From NCBI GenBank assembly GCA_028023455.1, contig JAQFVV010012490.1, positions 3,224,001-3,288,000 of the forward strand: a stretch of DNA of 64,000 bases. The letters run 5' to 3'. The notes under the pieces were generated by a model. The model saw only the letters and a list, made by a program, of their open reading frames with translations. It made no database searches and was not told the DNA's origin. Below are positions 49,219-60,153 of the stretch, in pieces. Position numbers and translations under genes: made by a program. How positions within the stretch are numbered: the first letter of the stretch is position 1; every line of letters starts with the position of its first letter. The stretch is from Epiperipatus broadwayi. Taxonomy: Eukaryota > Onychophora > Udeonychophora > Euonychophora > Peripatidae.

Positions 49219-49722
49219 CAGTGATCTTCAACCTTTTCACACCTGTGGACTGGTAAAAATAAGGATAAGGTTTCATGAATCGTCAAAAATAAGGATAAGG
49301 TTTTGCGGACCAGCAGAAGTCCATAGATAAATTTTCTTAAAGATGTAAACTGCTTAGCCTTAGATGAAGTTATATATATATATATAGGGAGTTTGTATAA
49401 TAAAAAAATTTTTTTTTAATTTTGAATTTTTTTAGAAAAGTAATAAAAAATTTAATTTTATCCTCTCCCCCCATAAACATCTGTGATAACTAGAAAAACA
49501 AATTAATTTATGTATGATTTATTAAATTTTGTTTTCGTTCTGTTCTTTTTTTTTAACTGGGTAAAAATGAGATGAAAAAATAAATAAAAATTGTTTATAT
49601 TAATTAAAAGTTTAAACTCTTATTATTTTGTTATTACAAATTTTACTGCCAGTCTACTGTGGACCAGCAGAAAACTTCTGCAACCTGGCACTGGTCCACG
49701 GACCAAGGGTTGAAGACCACTG
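49219..49722. mobile_element. hAT-type MITE with 8-bp flanking duplication
   Basis: The left end cagtgatcttcaacc and the right end (inverse cagtggtcttcaacc) are typical hAT (Charlie-like) termini, and the inverted similarity continues inward (gtggactgg against gtggaccag). The flanking octamers ccctatat (49211-49218) and ctgtatat (49723-49730) agree at six of eight positions, consistent with an aged 8-bp target duplication. The 504-bp body has no ORF. A copy of ggaccagcagaa occurs near each end. Confidence 0.8.
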
Positions 49723-49730
49723 CTGTATAT

Positions 49731-50261
49731 GACTAAATACCCAAAGCCTCAGAAAGAGTGGGAGGAATGTTTGTTTCTCTCTCTATTCAACTTTGTGTTA
49801 GTAAAAGAGATAAAATATACTTTGAATGGTTTAATAGTTGTACTTAAAAGTTAGAATTTTAAAGACCATATCAATAGTTGTCTATAGACACAATCTTTAT
49901 AAATCATTTTTCTAAGTTGCTTATTGATCTTCTTTAAAGTTAATTTATACTTAATAGATTATAATATTCTTTCCTTAATAATACTTTGATTCTAATACTT
50001 GTCTTGATGATTTATTTTATAAATTTTAATCCTAACAATTAACAATCTATAGCTTTCAAATCTTTTAATTGTTTGAGAAGCAGGTTTTATATATTTGAAT
50101 ATATGTATGTGCCTGGATGTACAAGGAAAACAAAACAAACATTTACAGATATATTTAAAAAAGAGTTTGATTTAAATAATTTTAGTTTCTATATAAAACA
50201 GTTATATTATTTGAGATCAATTTGTTTTATTTTGTCTGGAAGAGTTAAAGGTTTCACCTAA
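49731..50261. other. AT-rich spacer, nothing recognised
   Basis: No supported feature; open frames here are short and AT-driven. Confidence 0.4.
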
Positions 50262-50605
50262 TGTTCAGGCTAATGTCAAGGTTAAGGAGAGAAATAAGAT
50301 GTAAGCCATATGGGAAGGGGGAATAAGGACAAAGGCTCATTAATCAGTCATTGTAATTACCAAGAAAGCTAGATCATTTCGGATTTCTTACTAAATAATA
50401 AATTTTAACAAATTGTCAATTTTGGAAAGATTTTTTTTCCAGATGCCTTGATTTATAGATTGCCATGTGTTTCAGTAACAAAAATATGTGATGTCATCAT
50501 ACATATTAGCATATATAAAGCTGAAAATAAAAAGGAGTGGAAGAAAGAATAAACTTGATTGCTTAACAGAAACCACACATTGTTTTCAAGCTTTCTACAT
50601 CAACA
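50262..50605 (+). repeat. LTR of a small LTR retrotransposon
   Basis: A 344-bp segment starts TGTTCAGG and ends CATCAACA. It has a TATATAAAG box at 50512-50520 and AATAAA at 50548-50553 in the order expected for U3-R. It is followed directly by TGGTGGGGT at 50606, where a primer binding site starting TGG would lie. No second LTR was found, so this is a left LTR with truncated internal sequence, or a solo LTR by chance next to TGG. Confidence 0.5.
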
Positions 50606-51110
50606 TGGTGGGGTAAGAAAGATATTTTGTTGGCATTCCTTTGGCCCCAAGAAATCTGTGTCCATCAAAAAAGTTTAAAGCTAAAAACATCTTATGACTG
50701 ATCTCCAAAGATGAAAGAAGAAATCAACTTTTGCTAATGCTATTTCACCTATGCATGCCATTTTCTGAATTTGAATCAAAGCACAGAGCAAAATGCTAAA
50801 ATATATGAAAAGCAAAAATATCCATCTATCTATCAAAAGTAATTATATCCAGAAGAAATGAAGAAACTATCCAATGATAAAATGGTCCATAAAGAAGCAA
50901 TTTATTTCATCATCATCACAGTAAAAAGAAATGCAAACCAAAGCCAAAAAATAGAACTATTCCAGAAAACTGCTGCAATTGGTAAATCTACGAAAGTTAC
51001 ATATTGGTGTGTGGTGGACTTCAAATTGAAATTCATTGGACTCTTTGAAACTGTCTGTACATTGAGAGTAAAAGAAGAACTGGTAATATCAATTTTAATT
51101 ATATTTTAAT
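50606..51110 (+). pseudogene. Possible remnant of the internal region of that LTR element
   Basis: Somewhat less AT-biased sequence after the LTR, including an 83-codon ATG frame at 50858-51109 with Lys-rich composition. I recognise no gag motif (no CCHC knuckle, no capsid signature). Assignment is by position only. Confidence 0.3.
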
Positions 51111-51699
51111 CAGTGACTATTAACAAATCTTTTTAATAATAAATCCATTTATCTCTCTTTAAATCTTAAAACGAGAATCAATTAGAGAAGATTTTCAATA
51201 ATAATAAATATTGCTCTATTGATGTATTATGTATTTTTAGAATATCATTACATGTAACCATTTATGTGTGTATTTTATTTTTATAAAATGTGTTTATTGT
51301 GTATTGATTCAAATATTATGAAATATGTTTGTTTATATTTTATGTAAAAAGGGTTTAATAGTTTTAGTCATAATGGGAATTGATACATATACACACATAC
51401 CTAGAAATATAATTATGCTTACATGTATATTTGTTGAGCATGAATGTTAAAAATTGGCAGAAATTTTAACATTAGGAGAGATAGATTTTAAGATAATTAA
51501 TGACCTAGATTGGTGAAAAGTCAGATTGATAATTTGAAGCTGATTTTTTTAAATGCTCTTATCTCTATGCTCTAACTAACCTTTCTCTACTTATTTCTTG
51601 ATTGATATGTTTAAATTTATGAATATAAAATATGTTATACGCAATAGGTGAGTATGTGCATGTATCGAGTGTTTATTTTTAAAATTACCCGTTTATATT
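51111..51699. other. AT-rich spacer left of the young LTR block
   Basis: No supported feature. CpG frequency rises abruptly near 51640-51720, marking the approximate left edge of the neighbouring LTR. Confidence 0.4.
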
Positions 51700-53260
51700 T
51701 TATATCGCCATTGTGCGCTTCTACCCGTAGCTTCGAGTGAGGATATTTGTGAGCATGGTCTGATTCCATCTCACGCGCCAATCTTACACATGGATAAGAA
51801 TTATCTCATCGAAAACGTAAATAAGGGTTCGGGTATATATATATACCTCTACTTATGGTAGCGCATCCGTACCAGCTCAATCTCAGGGTTTGGGGAATAT
51901 AGTCTAACTAGAGTCTAACTAGAGAACAAAGCTAAACACTACCCAACTAAGTCTTATGTGTCTATCTATTCTGTCCGATAATTTATCCGTTATAAATCTA
52001 ATAACCCAACCCGAATGTTATCATACAATTTACTCTATTTATTACCATACTTAATACCGATAAAATCTCATTTATCCACGCATATAAATATATCAATATT
52101 CAAGCGCACAGCCCATTTACCCTGATACACACATATATAATTCATATACGCATCAAAATAGTGCAATTATACATCAGAGCTGTTTATTTAAAGTTGTTAT
52201 TTTATTTAATTTAAAAGAGATTTATTATAGCAATTAATATTGAGGTAACACTAGTTTCTTTACCAAGACGCATTCATTGAACATATATTTAGTGTAAATG
52301 TCAATTACCTTAAGTACCGTCAACCGTTCACACGGTCAAAGACAAGTCCGCATTTATAATTCTCCATGAATACTGGTCTGGTAGATATAACGGATGGCAA
52401 GTATTTCCAATATGGTATATCGAATAGCTCATTCTGGAGGTGGAGTAGATGATTCACTCACTTTATGAAAGGGTCCCATTTCATAGATCTTTCGTCGCCA
52501 TTACACTTGATGAACAAGAACTCTTTTGTATAGCGAAGTTCGTAGGTCCACTTCAGATGGATTCCACGACAACTGTCCACTGGATCGGTTAATGAAACGA
52601 GCGCTATTGAATTACCCCGACATTTTGGGTGAGAAATATTAATAAACTTCTTAAGAAAATTTTATACGTCCACACACTCCGTAGTCCAAGCCGCGTTTTT
52701 TTTCTTTTTTTTTTTTTTCTCTCTTTTCGAGCCCACAAAAAAGTTCGTTTTCCCTCTTTAACTTTGTAAAATTTTCTTCCAATATCCCTACGCCACTGTC
52801 CCGTTCTTCTATTGTTTTCCAAAAATACCCATCTGACCCGTTTTCGGACTTCTTGATGCCAGTTATTACCAAACCACCTACAGCAACTGATTTATTTCTA
52901 TTTCTATCTTCATATGTTCAAAAGATTAATTAGCAAAAGAAAACACGTGTCACTGACAATATTATTAAAACCAGCCTTAAAGAAAAAATTTAACGGATAA
53001 AATATATACGAATAATCAATTACAACTTATACAGCTCCGTATATAATTGCTTGTAACCATCACCGTTAATACATACACACATTTTATACTCACATATACA
53101 AATATTTTTATATAAGCATACCCACCTAACATTCACACTCTTTGTAACAGGGTTTGAATGACTATTTACATATATATCTTTTCGTATATAGTCGCTCAAC
53201 ATTAACACTCGCAATTAGTAATATATTACATACGCTTGTATTCGAACCCCATTTGTTACA
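51700..53260 (-). repeat. 3' LTR of the minus-strand gypsy element (left edge approximate)
   Basis: The right edge is well supported: on the minus strand the sequence reads TGTAACAAATGGGG immediately after a polypurine tract (CAGGGGGGTA, 53261-53270), 56 bp past the pol stop. The segment is CpG-bearing, unlike the DNA beyond 51640. The left edge is a guess; TG at about 51712 (tgtgcgcttctacccg) is a candidate. Near the right edge an inverted pair (TGTAACAAATGGGG with a later CCCTGTTACA) echoes the palindromic start of the other LTR family here. No matching 5' LTR was found in the window. Confidence 0.6.
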
Positions 53261-53270
53261 TACCCCCCTG
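53261..53270 (-). promoter_or_regulatory. Polypurine tract
   Basis: Reads CAGGGGGGTA on the minus strand directly before the LTR start TGTAAC, the expected site of plus-strand DNA priming. Confidence 0.7.
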
Positions 53271-53326
53271 GTGCGATAGCCTTCAAATACCCTCTGTGTA
53301 TTTGAACACTTCTTAACGACTCCTTT

Positions 53327-56300
53327 CTATCCTTTATCCCTCTCTAGGTTTGTGAAGGGTTTGAGTGACCAGGCGTTGTATGATCCCTTTGCTTCCTGCC
53401 CAGTATCCACCCAAAATGCATGTTTTCCCAGACCTTTTACTATCGTAAATGGGCCCTCATATAGATTGCAAAATTTTTTGCAAATATACTTTCCAGGTTC
53501 GCTTACATGGGGCGTCCTCACAATTACCTGATCCCCCACCTTAAAGGAGTGCGAGGAACTCTTGAAACTCTCCTTTCGTTGTCTGCTCCTGTGAACCATC
53601 GACTGGTAGGCCTGCTGCCTATCCTTTTCTAGATCAATAGGAGTTTCTTCTCCTGGAAAACCAGTCTGGAACAACCTAGGTGTGTGCTTACCAAAATGCA
53701 AATATATTGGTGTGAAGCCAGTAGATTCGTTCACAGCCCAATTCATATAGTTTAAAATGTCTGGAAGGTGTTTGACCCACCTTCTATGGTCGGTTTGGAC
53801 ATAAGTACGGAACAACCTACCCAATTCCCGCATCATTCTTTCGCAGGGATTGGACTGAGGGTTATGGATCGAGGTTAACACATGACCGATCTTCAACCGT
53901 TCAGTCCATTTCATCCACTACCTCGAAACGAATGGGGTTCCATTATCTGATATGATAGTTCGAGGTTTTCCCACTGATGGAATATGCTCCTTTTCCAGGA
54001 CACGTATCGTGTTCCGCGTGTTGGCTTGTGTGATGGGATATGCAGACACCAGTTTAGAGAATAAATCATAAACGACCAGGAGGTATTTTTTTTTTATTAA
54101 AGGCCGGCAGTGGGCCATAATAATCCACAGCAACAATTTCCTTAGGTTCTCTGGGAATCATGGACAACATCGGAGCTGCATATTTCTTATTTGCGGGCTT
54201 AACCCTCTGGCAAATTTCGCACTGCCCAATGACCGCTGCAACTTTGCCACGCATGCCTAGCCAGTAAAACCACCTTCTGATCCATCCTTCAGTCTTCATT
54301 ATCCCATAGTGGCCCAACCTGCAGTGCATGTGTGCCACCACGGCAGTCCTCATGTGCCACGGGATGACTGATCTCCATTCTGCTGGATTTTCCTTAACTC
54401 TGTATTGTAGCACACCTTGCTCCAATCTAAAATTTCGAATAGTCCACTCGAACCAACCCCCAATCAGTTTGGCTTCTTTACCTTCCAATTGGTCAATGAC
54501 TGGCTGGAGTTGTTGGTCTTCTCTCTGAAAGTACTCCAGGCGCCTCAAATCGCTTTCAAGACCTTCATCTGTTCTTAACCCTATGCTTGCTATATACAAA
54601 TTCTCAGTACTCAGATGATGTGATTGATTGTCCACTGGATTGCGACTCAGAGTATCAGCTACTACATTGTCAGACCCTTTACAATACCTCACCGTATAGT
54701 TGTATTCTTGGAGGTACAGGCTCCACCATACTAATCTGCTATTGGTGAGGTAGCTGTGGTTGATAAATTCCAGACTCTTGTGGTCAGTAACCACGATGAC
54801 CTCCGAGCCCAGTAACAGTGTTCGAAACTTCTGAAAGGCCCAAACAATGGCCAATGCCTCTTTCTCAGTGGTTGTATAATGTACCTCAGGACTTTTGAGT
54901 AGCCTGCTCAGAAAATATAGCATACCCATTCTTCCATCTTCTTGCTCTTGAGCCAAGGTCACCCCGAGACCATATCCACTGCTATCTGTCTGAACTATGA
55001 ACGGCTTTGAAAAGTCAGGAAAGGCCAGCATAACATGTTCCAAGAAACCCGTCTTCACTCTTTGGAAGGCTTGGTCTTGTTCTTCCGTCCACTTCCACTC
55101 ACTACCCTTTTTTAATAACTTCACCAATGGCTCCATCCATTCTGCAAACCATTCTTGAAAGCGGTTGCAGAATGTACACAGACCCAGAAATGATCGGATC
55201 TGTTTATTGGATCTAGGTGTTGGAAAGTCACGAATAGCTGAGATCTTGTCCGGGTGCGGTTTGAGTCTCTGGGCTCCCACCATGTGCCCAAGAAAGGCCA
55301 CCTCTTTCTGACACAGTGTGCTCTTCTTAATATTTATTTTTATGTCCTTTTTTTCGCATTCCTCTAGAAATAGTCCTACTTCCCATATGTGTTCCTTGAT
55401 ATCAGTTGAGGCTATCAACATGTCATCCATGTAAATTGTGACCATGTCCTTTATCTCTGAGGATAGCACCTGGTCCAAGCACCTGAGTAAACCTACCCCA
55501 CTGTTTATTAGACCAAAAGGCATCCTGTTAAATTGATATGAGTGGCCCTCATATCTGAACAATGTGTATTGGCAATCTTCCGGATGTAACTTAATTTGCC
55601 AATAACTGGCAGTCAAATCGAAGGTCGAAAATACCTTCTTTCCTTGGAACTTCCTTAGTAATTCTTGCATGGGAGGTGGTACATTGCAGTCTGGTACAGT
55701 CACTTTATTTAACTGTCGAGCGTCAAGACATAATCTAACGGATCCATCTTTTTTTTAACTACCACCATCAGGTTGCAATACGCTGATGAGCATTTTGATA
55801 TAATTCCCCACTCTAGCATCTTATCTATTTGCTCTTTTACTGCCTTTCGGTATTGATGCGGGATGGGGTATGATCTAGCTTTGAATGTCTGGCCATCTCT
55901 CATCTTAATTCTCTGCTCAAACCCTTGGATAACCCCCGGCTTGTCTGAAAAGACATGGTGATACTTGGTCAATGTTTGCTGTAAGGAACTATCCTGAACG
56001 TTCCCTTCTACTTTCATTCCATCGATCTTATTTTTGAGTTCTTCTGGGACATGTAACATTCCTATCGACCATTGAGGCTCCTCTGTCAGAAAACATACCA
56101 CTTCACCCTCACAGGTGACCTGACCCCTCTCATAGTCAAGGTTACATTTGTATCTATTTAGAAAATCTGATCACAAAAGGGCCTCATGTACTAAACCTTT
56201 CATTATAAGGAACACATGTGAATAGCTCTTTCTATTAATTTTTAGATTCATCCATATCTGCTTTGGCTCTACTTTAGCTCACCGGTTGTCTGCCATTGCT

Positions 56301-57223
56301 ATGTGAACTGTTTTTAGAGGGAGAATCGGTATATCTGGTTGTTCCCTTCTAATTTGGTGGTATAATCTCTCTGATACTACCGATACCTGACTGCCCGAAT
56401 CCATGTGGGCTTCCACATTCATTGAACCTACCTTTATAGGGATGATGGGGCATGTCTGAAGTGCATATCCGGGGACCCGGTCTTCCCAAGAACATATTAA
56501 ATTGCCTATTCTTTTTGTCCCCTGCTTATCCGCATCTGTGTCCCCTTTGGACCTAAGCTTATGATCCTATATCTGTCTCCTTTCTGTATCTATTTCTAAT
56601 TGGCTGAACATTTTATCAATTGTCCCCCCTGATCTTTCTCCTCTTTTTCCCAGCATCCATCTAATTTCATTGGGTAACTTTCTGCATGCCGTTGCTACAA
56701 TCTGCTCCTCTGATAGTTTACATGCATCTAGAGTTCTCAACGTAGCCATCTGCCGCCTAAAAAAATGTATGTATGCTTCTCCATTACCTTCTTGAAACTC
56801 CTACTCTACCACTTGAGCCCTCACCCTTTCTTGTATTTCTTCATTCCAGAATACATTGGTTAATGCTTCTTTATACTCCAGAAATGTTCGAGGTTGCTGA
56901 CTCAGCGAATTCCACCATGTCTCTGCATGTTTCTCTAGATGATGGTATGCTATGATCACTTGGTGTTCATCTGCTATCTCATAGTACTTATAGTATCTTT
57001 CAAGGCTCTTGAGGTGCTCTACGGGTGTCTCCTCCTTTCTCCCTCCATATATTCTTATCTTCAATTCCATTGCCCCTTTTCTTTCCTTTTTATATATCAC
57101 TATTAACGCTAAATGTGCCTGGTTCATCACCCCGGTTTCCAGTGGTCCACTGCATGACCCACCTGATAGACCTTTGCCCCTCCTTATTATCATATTGAAC
57201 AATATTGTTTTATAATATCCCAA
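53327..57223 (-). pseudogene. Ty3/gypsy gag-pro-pol polyprotein, nearly intact
   Basis: One frame starting at 57223 can be followed to 53327, about 1300 codons. Gag capsid part: WWNSLSQQPRTFLEY and RTLDACKLSEEQIV. Protease DSG at 56393-56401. RT with YMDD at 55422-55433. RNase H (QTDSSGYGLG, TTTEKEALAIV, VVADTLSRNP). Integrase zinc finger HMHCRLGHYG ... CEICQR, then the DDE core with ISDNGTPF and NPCERMM, and a C-terminal domain to 53327. It is broken by stops at 56801-56803, 56567-56569, 56279-56281, 56171-56173 and 53918-53920. Frameshifts sit in T-runs (A on the coding strand) at 55749-55756 and 54086-54095, which offset each other. No CCHC knuckle is seen between gag and protease, and no env follows. 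Confidence 0.93.
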
Positions 57224-57488
57224 TGTTACATAAATTCTTCAACCTCCATTTATAAACTATGACTTTATATATATACACAGGACATATTTCAATGCTATTT
57301 TCCCCCTTGACCACTCGAGAACTTTTCTATCCGTATATTCACACCGCCAAATATGCCCATCTACCATATTACCAATATGTATTCAAACTCTTTCTGATTT
57401 ATAACAAACTATCGCTTTTATTTTTCCCTTTTTCTTTTTTTTAAAAAACAAAAATCTCCAACTCTCTCTGTACGCTCTTTTTACGTTA
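57224..57488 (-). other. Gypsy leader remnant next to a foreign LTR
   Basis: Sequence between the gag start and the adjoining 1.94-kb LTR. A 5' LTR and primer binding site should be here, but neither is seen: directly left of 57489 the minus strand reads TAACGTAAAAAG, with no TGG start. The 5' end of the gag-pol element therefore seems lost or replaced. Confidence 0.45.
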
Positions 57489-59428
57489 TGTTGCGGAGGT
57501 GACTTCACGTAATCTGCACTACAGGGCACCACTAGGCATTTGAACCTAGAAAATTTATATAGTAGGCAGGTACGTTAAGTTTAAAAAAAAATTTTTTTAT
57601 TTTAATTTATATATTTGGATTCCGATCGTTTGCCCAAGGTCACTAGCTCATAGAGTAGCAGAGATTTTAAACATTTATAAGTTTCAATAGATTTCTATTC
57701 TCAAAGTATATATTAAATATTTAGAACAATAAAATAAAAGAAGCCACTGCCAGTAATTAACACACAAATAGATTTTTATTAACGCACATTTAAAATTGAG
57801 GAATAAATTTATTTTTAGATTTTAACATTAATATTTTTTTTTAAATTTAAATTACTATTTTAAATAGATCGCACAGATGGATATTTAAATTATATTTTAC
57901 TTTAGCATGTCGAGCATAGATAGTCTACATAGATTTTTTTTCACTTAAAAACTTATCAAAACATTCATTCAATCTCAGACTAAAAGTTCGTAGTCAACCC
58001 AATGCCTGCTTCCAGATATATAGTCGCAATCAATGCAATATGAAGATGCTAGCATAAAACCACGCAGACAGGAATGGGCATCTGACAACGTGATATTATT
58101 TGAAGGAAATGATCCGTGTCTAGAACAGGAAAGTGCATCTGTCAGACTAAGGAATCATATATATATATATTTTAAAGAGTGCTACGTATGGGGGGAGAGT
58201 GGTCTTTCTGCCGACTTATAAATCCCTGTCCATAGAGCTAGAAGGGGTTAATGGTGCAGGAAATACATCTGCAACCATTGCAACGGTATGACTGCCTCTT
58301 TGGGGTCATGCATTCAGGTGGGCACGTTGCCCTGTATGCTATACACGCTTCACATTACATTAATATAAACGTCTATATATCTCTCCACTAGCACTGACAC
58401 AACCACGAAACAAATAGCCTGAAATTAAAATCCCTTAAATTAAACATAAATGAATTTAAACATAGTTATTAATCTTTATCCATGCAGCTATCTACACCCA
58501 ACTTTAAATTTAATACATTTTAGTTAAAACATAATACACACACAAAAAAAATGAAATGGAAATGATTGCTTAAACATCTACACAAAAAATATCAATAATT
58601 GAATTTGCATTCTTTAAGTCAGATAAGAGTTCTTATTTTCAGTTATTAATTACTTGCAATTTTAGGAAAGTTCTTATTAGATAGACACAATAGTTCATAC
58701 TTTACGGATTTAATAGATTGAGAAGTCCATCTTCATGATCACTTCGTAGATTTTGTCCTTCTTTGAAATGAAACTGCGACTTGCCATGCATTTGGTCAGG
58801 AACTGTCATCCAGAGGCCTCAGCTGGTTTGTCCGGAAAATTAAATTTATTGCAGACTTCCACATCGTGAAAATCTGCAATATAGCTAGTTATAACGATCT
58901 ATTCATAGTCAGTTCTAAGATAACAATTATAATAATAATTTGGCTTTTATATTTTTATTAGTCTCTTATCATTAGATCTTGAGATTCAACGAGCAAGACG
59001 TCACTAATCCATTCGTGTTTCAGTTATGGTCCGTGCTGTCATTTTCGTATTTGCATTGGTCATTTAATTCCTTTGTATTCTCTTATCTGACCATTTAATT
59101 TATTTTACATGCCTCACGAGGTAGTTTGCTTTTGAACAATCATTTAATTAATAAGACAATCATTTCCATTTTCTAAGACTATAGAAATCAACATTATTTC
59201 TATTTTTAAAATATCAATCTTTATATCTTTACTTTTTTACAAAAAAAATTACTTTCAAATATTTTTATTTTTTAAAAGTTTTTAAAGTTGTCCATCATGC
59301 GATCTATATATATTAAACAACTTTTAATTTTCAGTTTTTAAAGTTTTTTTCTTTTTAATAAATCAAATTTTATTTACGATCTTTTTATTTTCATTTTAAA
59401 ATAATGTAACGGCATATATTCCGTTACA
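57489..59428 (-). repeat. LTR copy 1 (3' LTR in element sense)
   Basis: Starts tgttgcggagg on the plus strand and ends ccgttaca. It is collinear with 60154-62101 throughout. It carries a 62-codon ATG frame on the plus strand at 58033-58221 that is preserved in the other copy with one residue change. That frame is antisense to the element, so it is probably fortuitous. Confidence 0.88.
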
Positions 59429-59873
59429 TATCAGTAAACTTCCTCAAAAACAAAAACATTAAAAAAAAAAAAAAGAATTTACTTAGTGTTAGTAATGACA
59501 TTACACAAACTGATTAACTAAATTTTTTTTTTAAAGGGACAAAACTTTGGTTATTAATGAAAAAACATAACTTTGTTAGTAATTACAAGAAAAAAAAATG
59601 CTGACTATTCTTTCCTTTTCACCCCAGCTGAGATTACACCTCCTCCCTCAAGAGTTCCCTTTTCCCTACATTTCATTATTAACTTAGGCAAGTCAAAGAA
59701 GTTACGTGATTTTAGACTTTTTTTTTTTTTAAATTAAATTACGATTTATATTAATTGTTACATTTTATTCCTCGCATTTATTTCTACATATGTGCAATTT
59801 TCTTACTGGCAGTACTTTTTACACAAAATTCATAAACTTTATATAATACAAACAATATATTCTGATTTCAGAA

Positions 59874-60125
59874 AAAATATTACGGGCTTCATTTTCAAGG
59901 TATTCATGGTTTATTAAATATCGGACTATAACTATACGTTAATTTTAAAAAATATATACTTATTTCAAAAAAAATATTACTGGCTTCATTAGGTACTCGT
60001 GGTTTATTAATATTGGACTATAACACTACGTTAATACACAAATATATATACTCATTTTTAAAGAAAAATCTTACTGGCATGATTTATTTTTTTAAAATTC
60101 TCAGGGCACTCGTGGTTTATTAAAA
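59874..60125 (-). repeat. Degenerate ~95-bp tandem repeat in the leader
   Basis: Three units begin near 59874, 59971 and 60064. They share ctggcttcatt, the block ctcgtggtttattaa and, in the first two, ggactataac and acgttaat. The third unit ends 4 bp before the primer binding site. Confidence 0.7.
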
Positions 60126-60129
60126 GATC

Positions 60130-60147
60130 GCCCCATGTTGGGCGCCA
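60130..60147 (-). promoter_or_regulatory. Primer binding site, tRNA-Lys type
   Basis: On the minus strand it reads TGGCGCCCAACATGGGGC. It differs at one base from the 18-base site complementary to the 3' end of tRNA-Lys(CTT) used by several retroviruses (G to A at position 12). It lies six bases after the LTR end, in the right orientation for reverse transcription priming. Confidence 0.85.
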
Positions 60148-60153
60148 TTTTAA

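Larger units (their letters stand above)
59429..60153 (-). other. Internal region and leader of the non-autonomous element
   Basis: Non-coding. On the minus strand it begins with the primer binding site, followed by a degenerate tandem repeat. Near 59620-59680 lies a purine-rich tract (gagggaggagg on the minus strand) that could be a displaced polypurine tract. The bases directly before the 3' LTR (GAGGAAGTTTACTGATA) are a weak one. Confidence 0.6.

Noticed and set aside
50858-51109. 83-codon Lys-rich ORF as a host gene
   Set aside because: No splice or homology support and it follows an LTR; kept only as a possible internal remnant of that element.
52604-52872. Two overlapping Lys/Arg-rich minus-strand ORFs of 72-73 codons
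   Set aside because: They lie within the 3' LTR and owe their Lys/Arg content to a T-rich run; no recognisable motif.
54328-54528. Plus-strand ORF of 66 codons within pol
   Set aside because: Antisense to RNase H/integrase coding sequence of the gypsy element.
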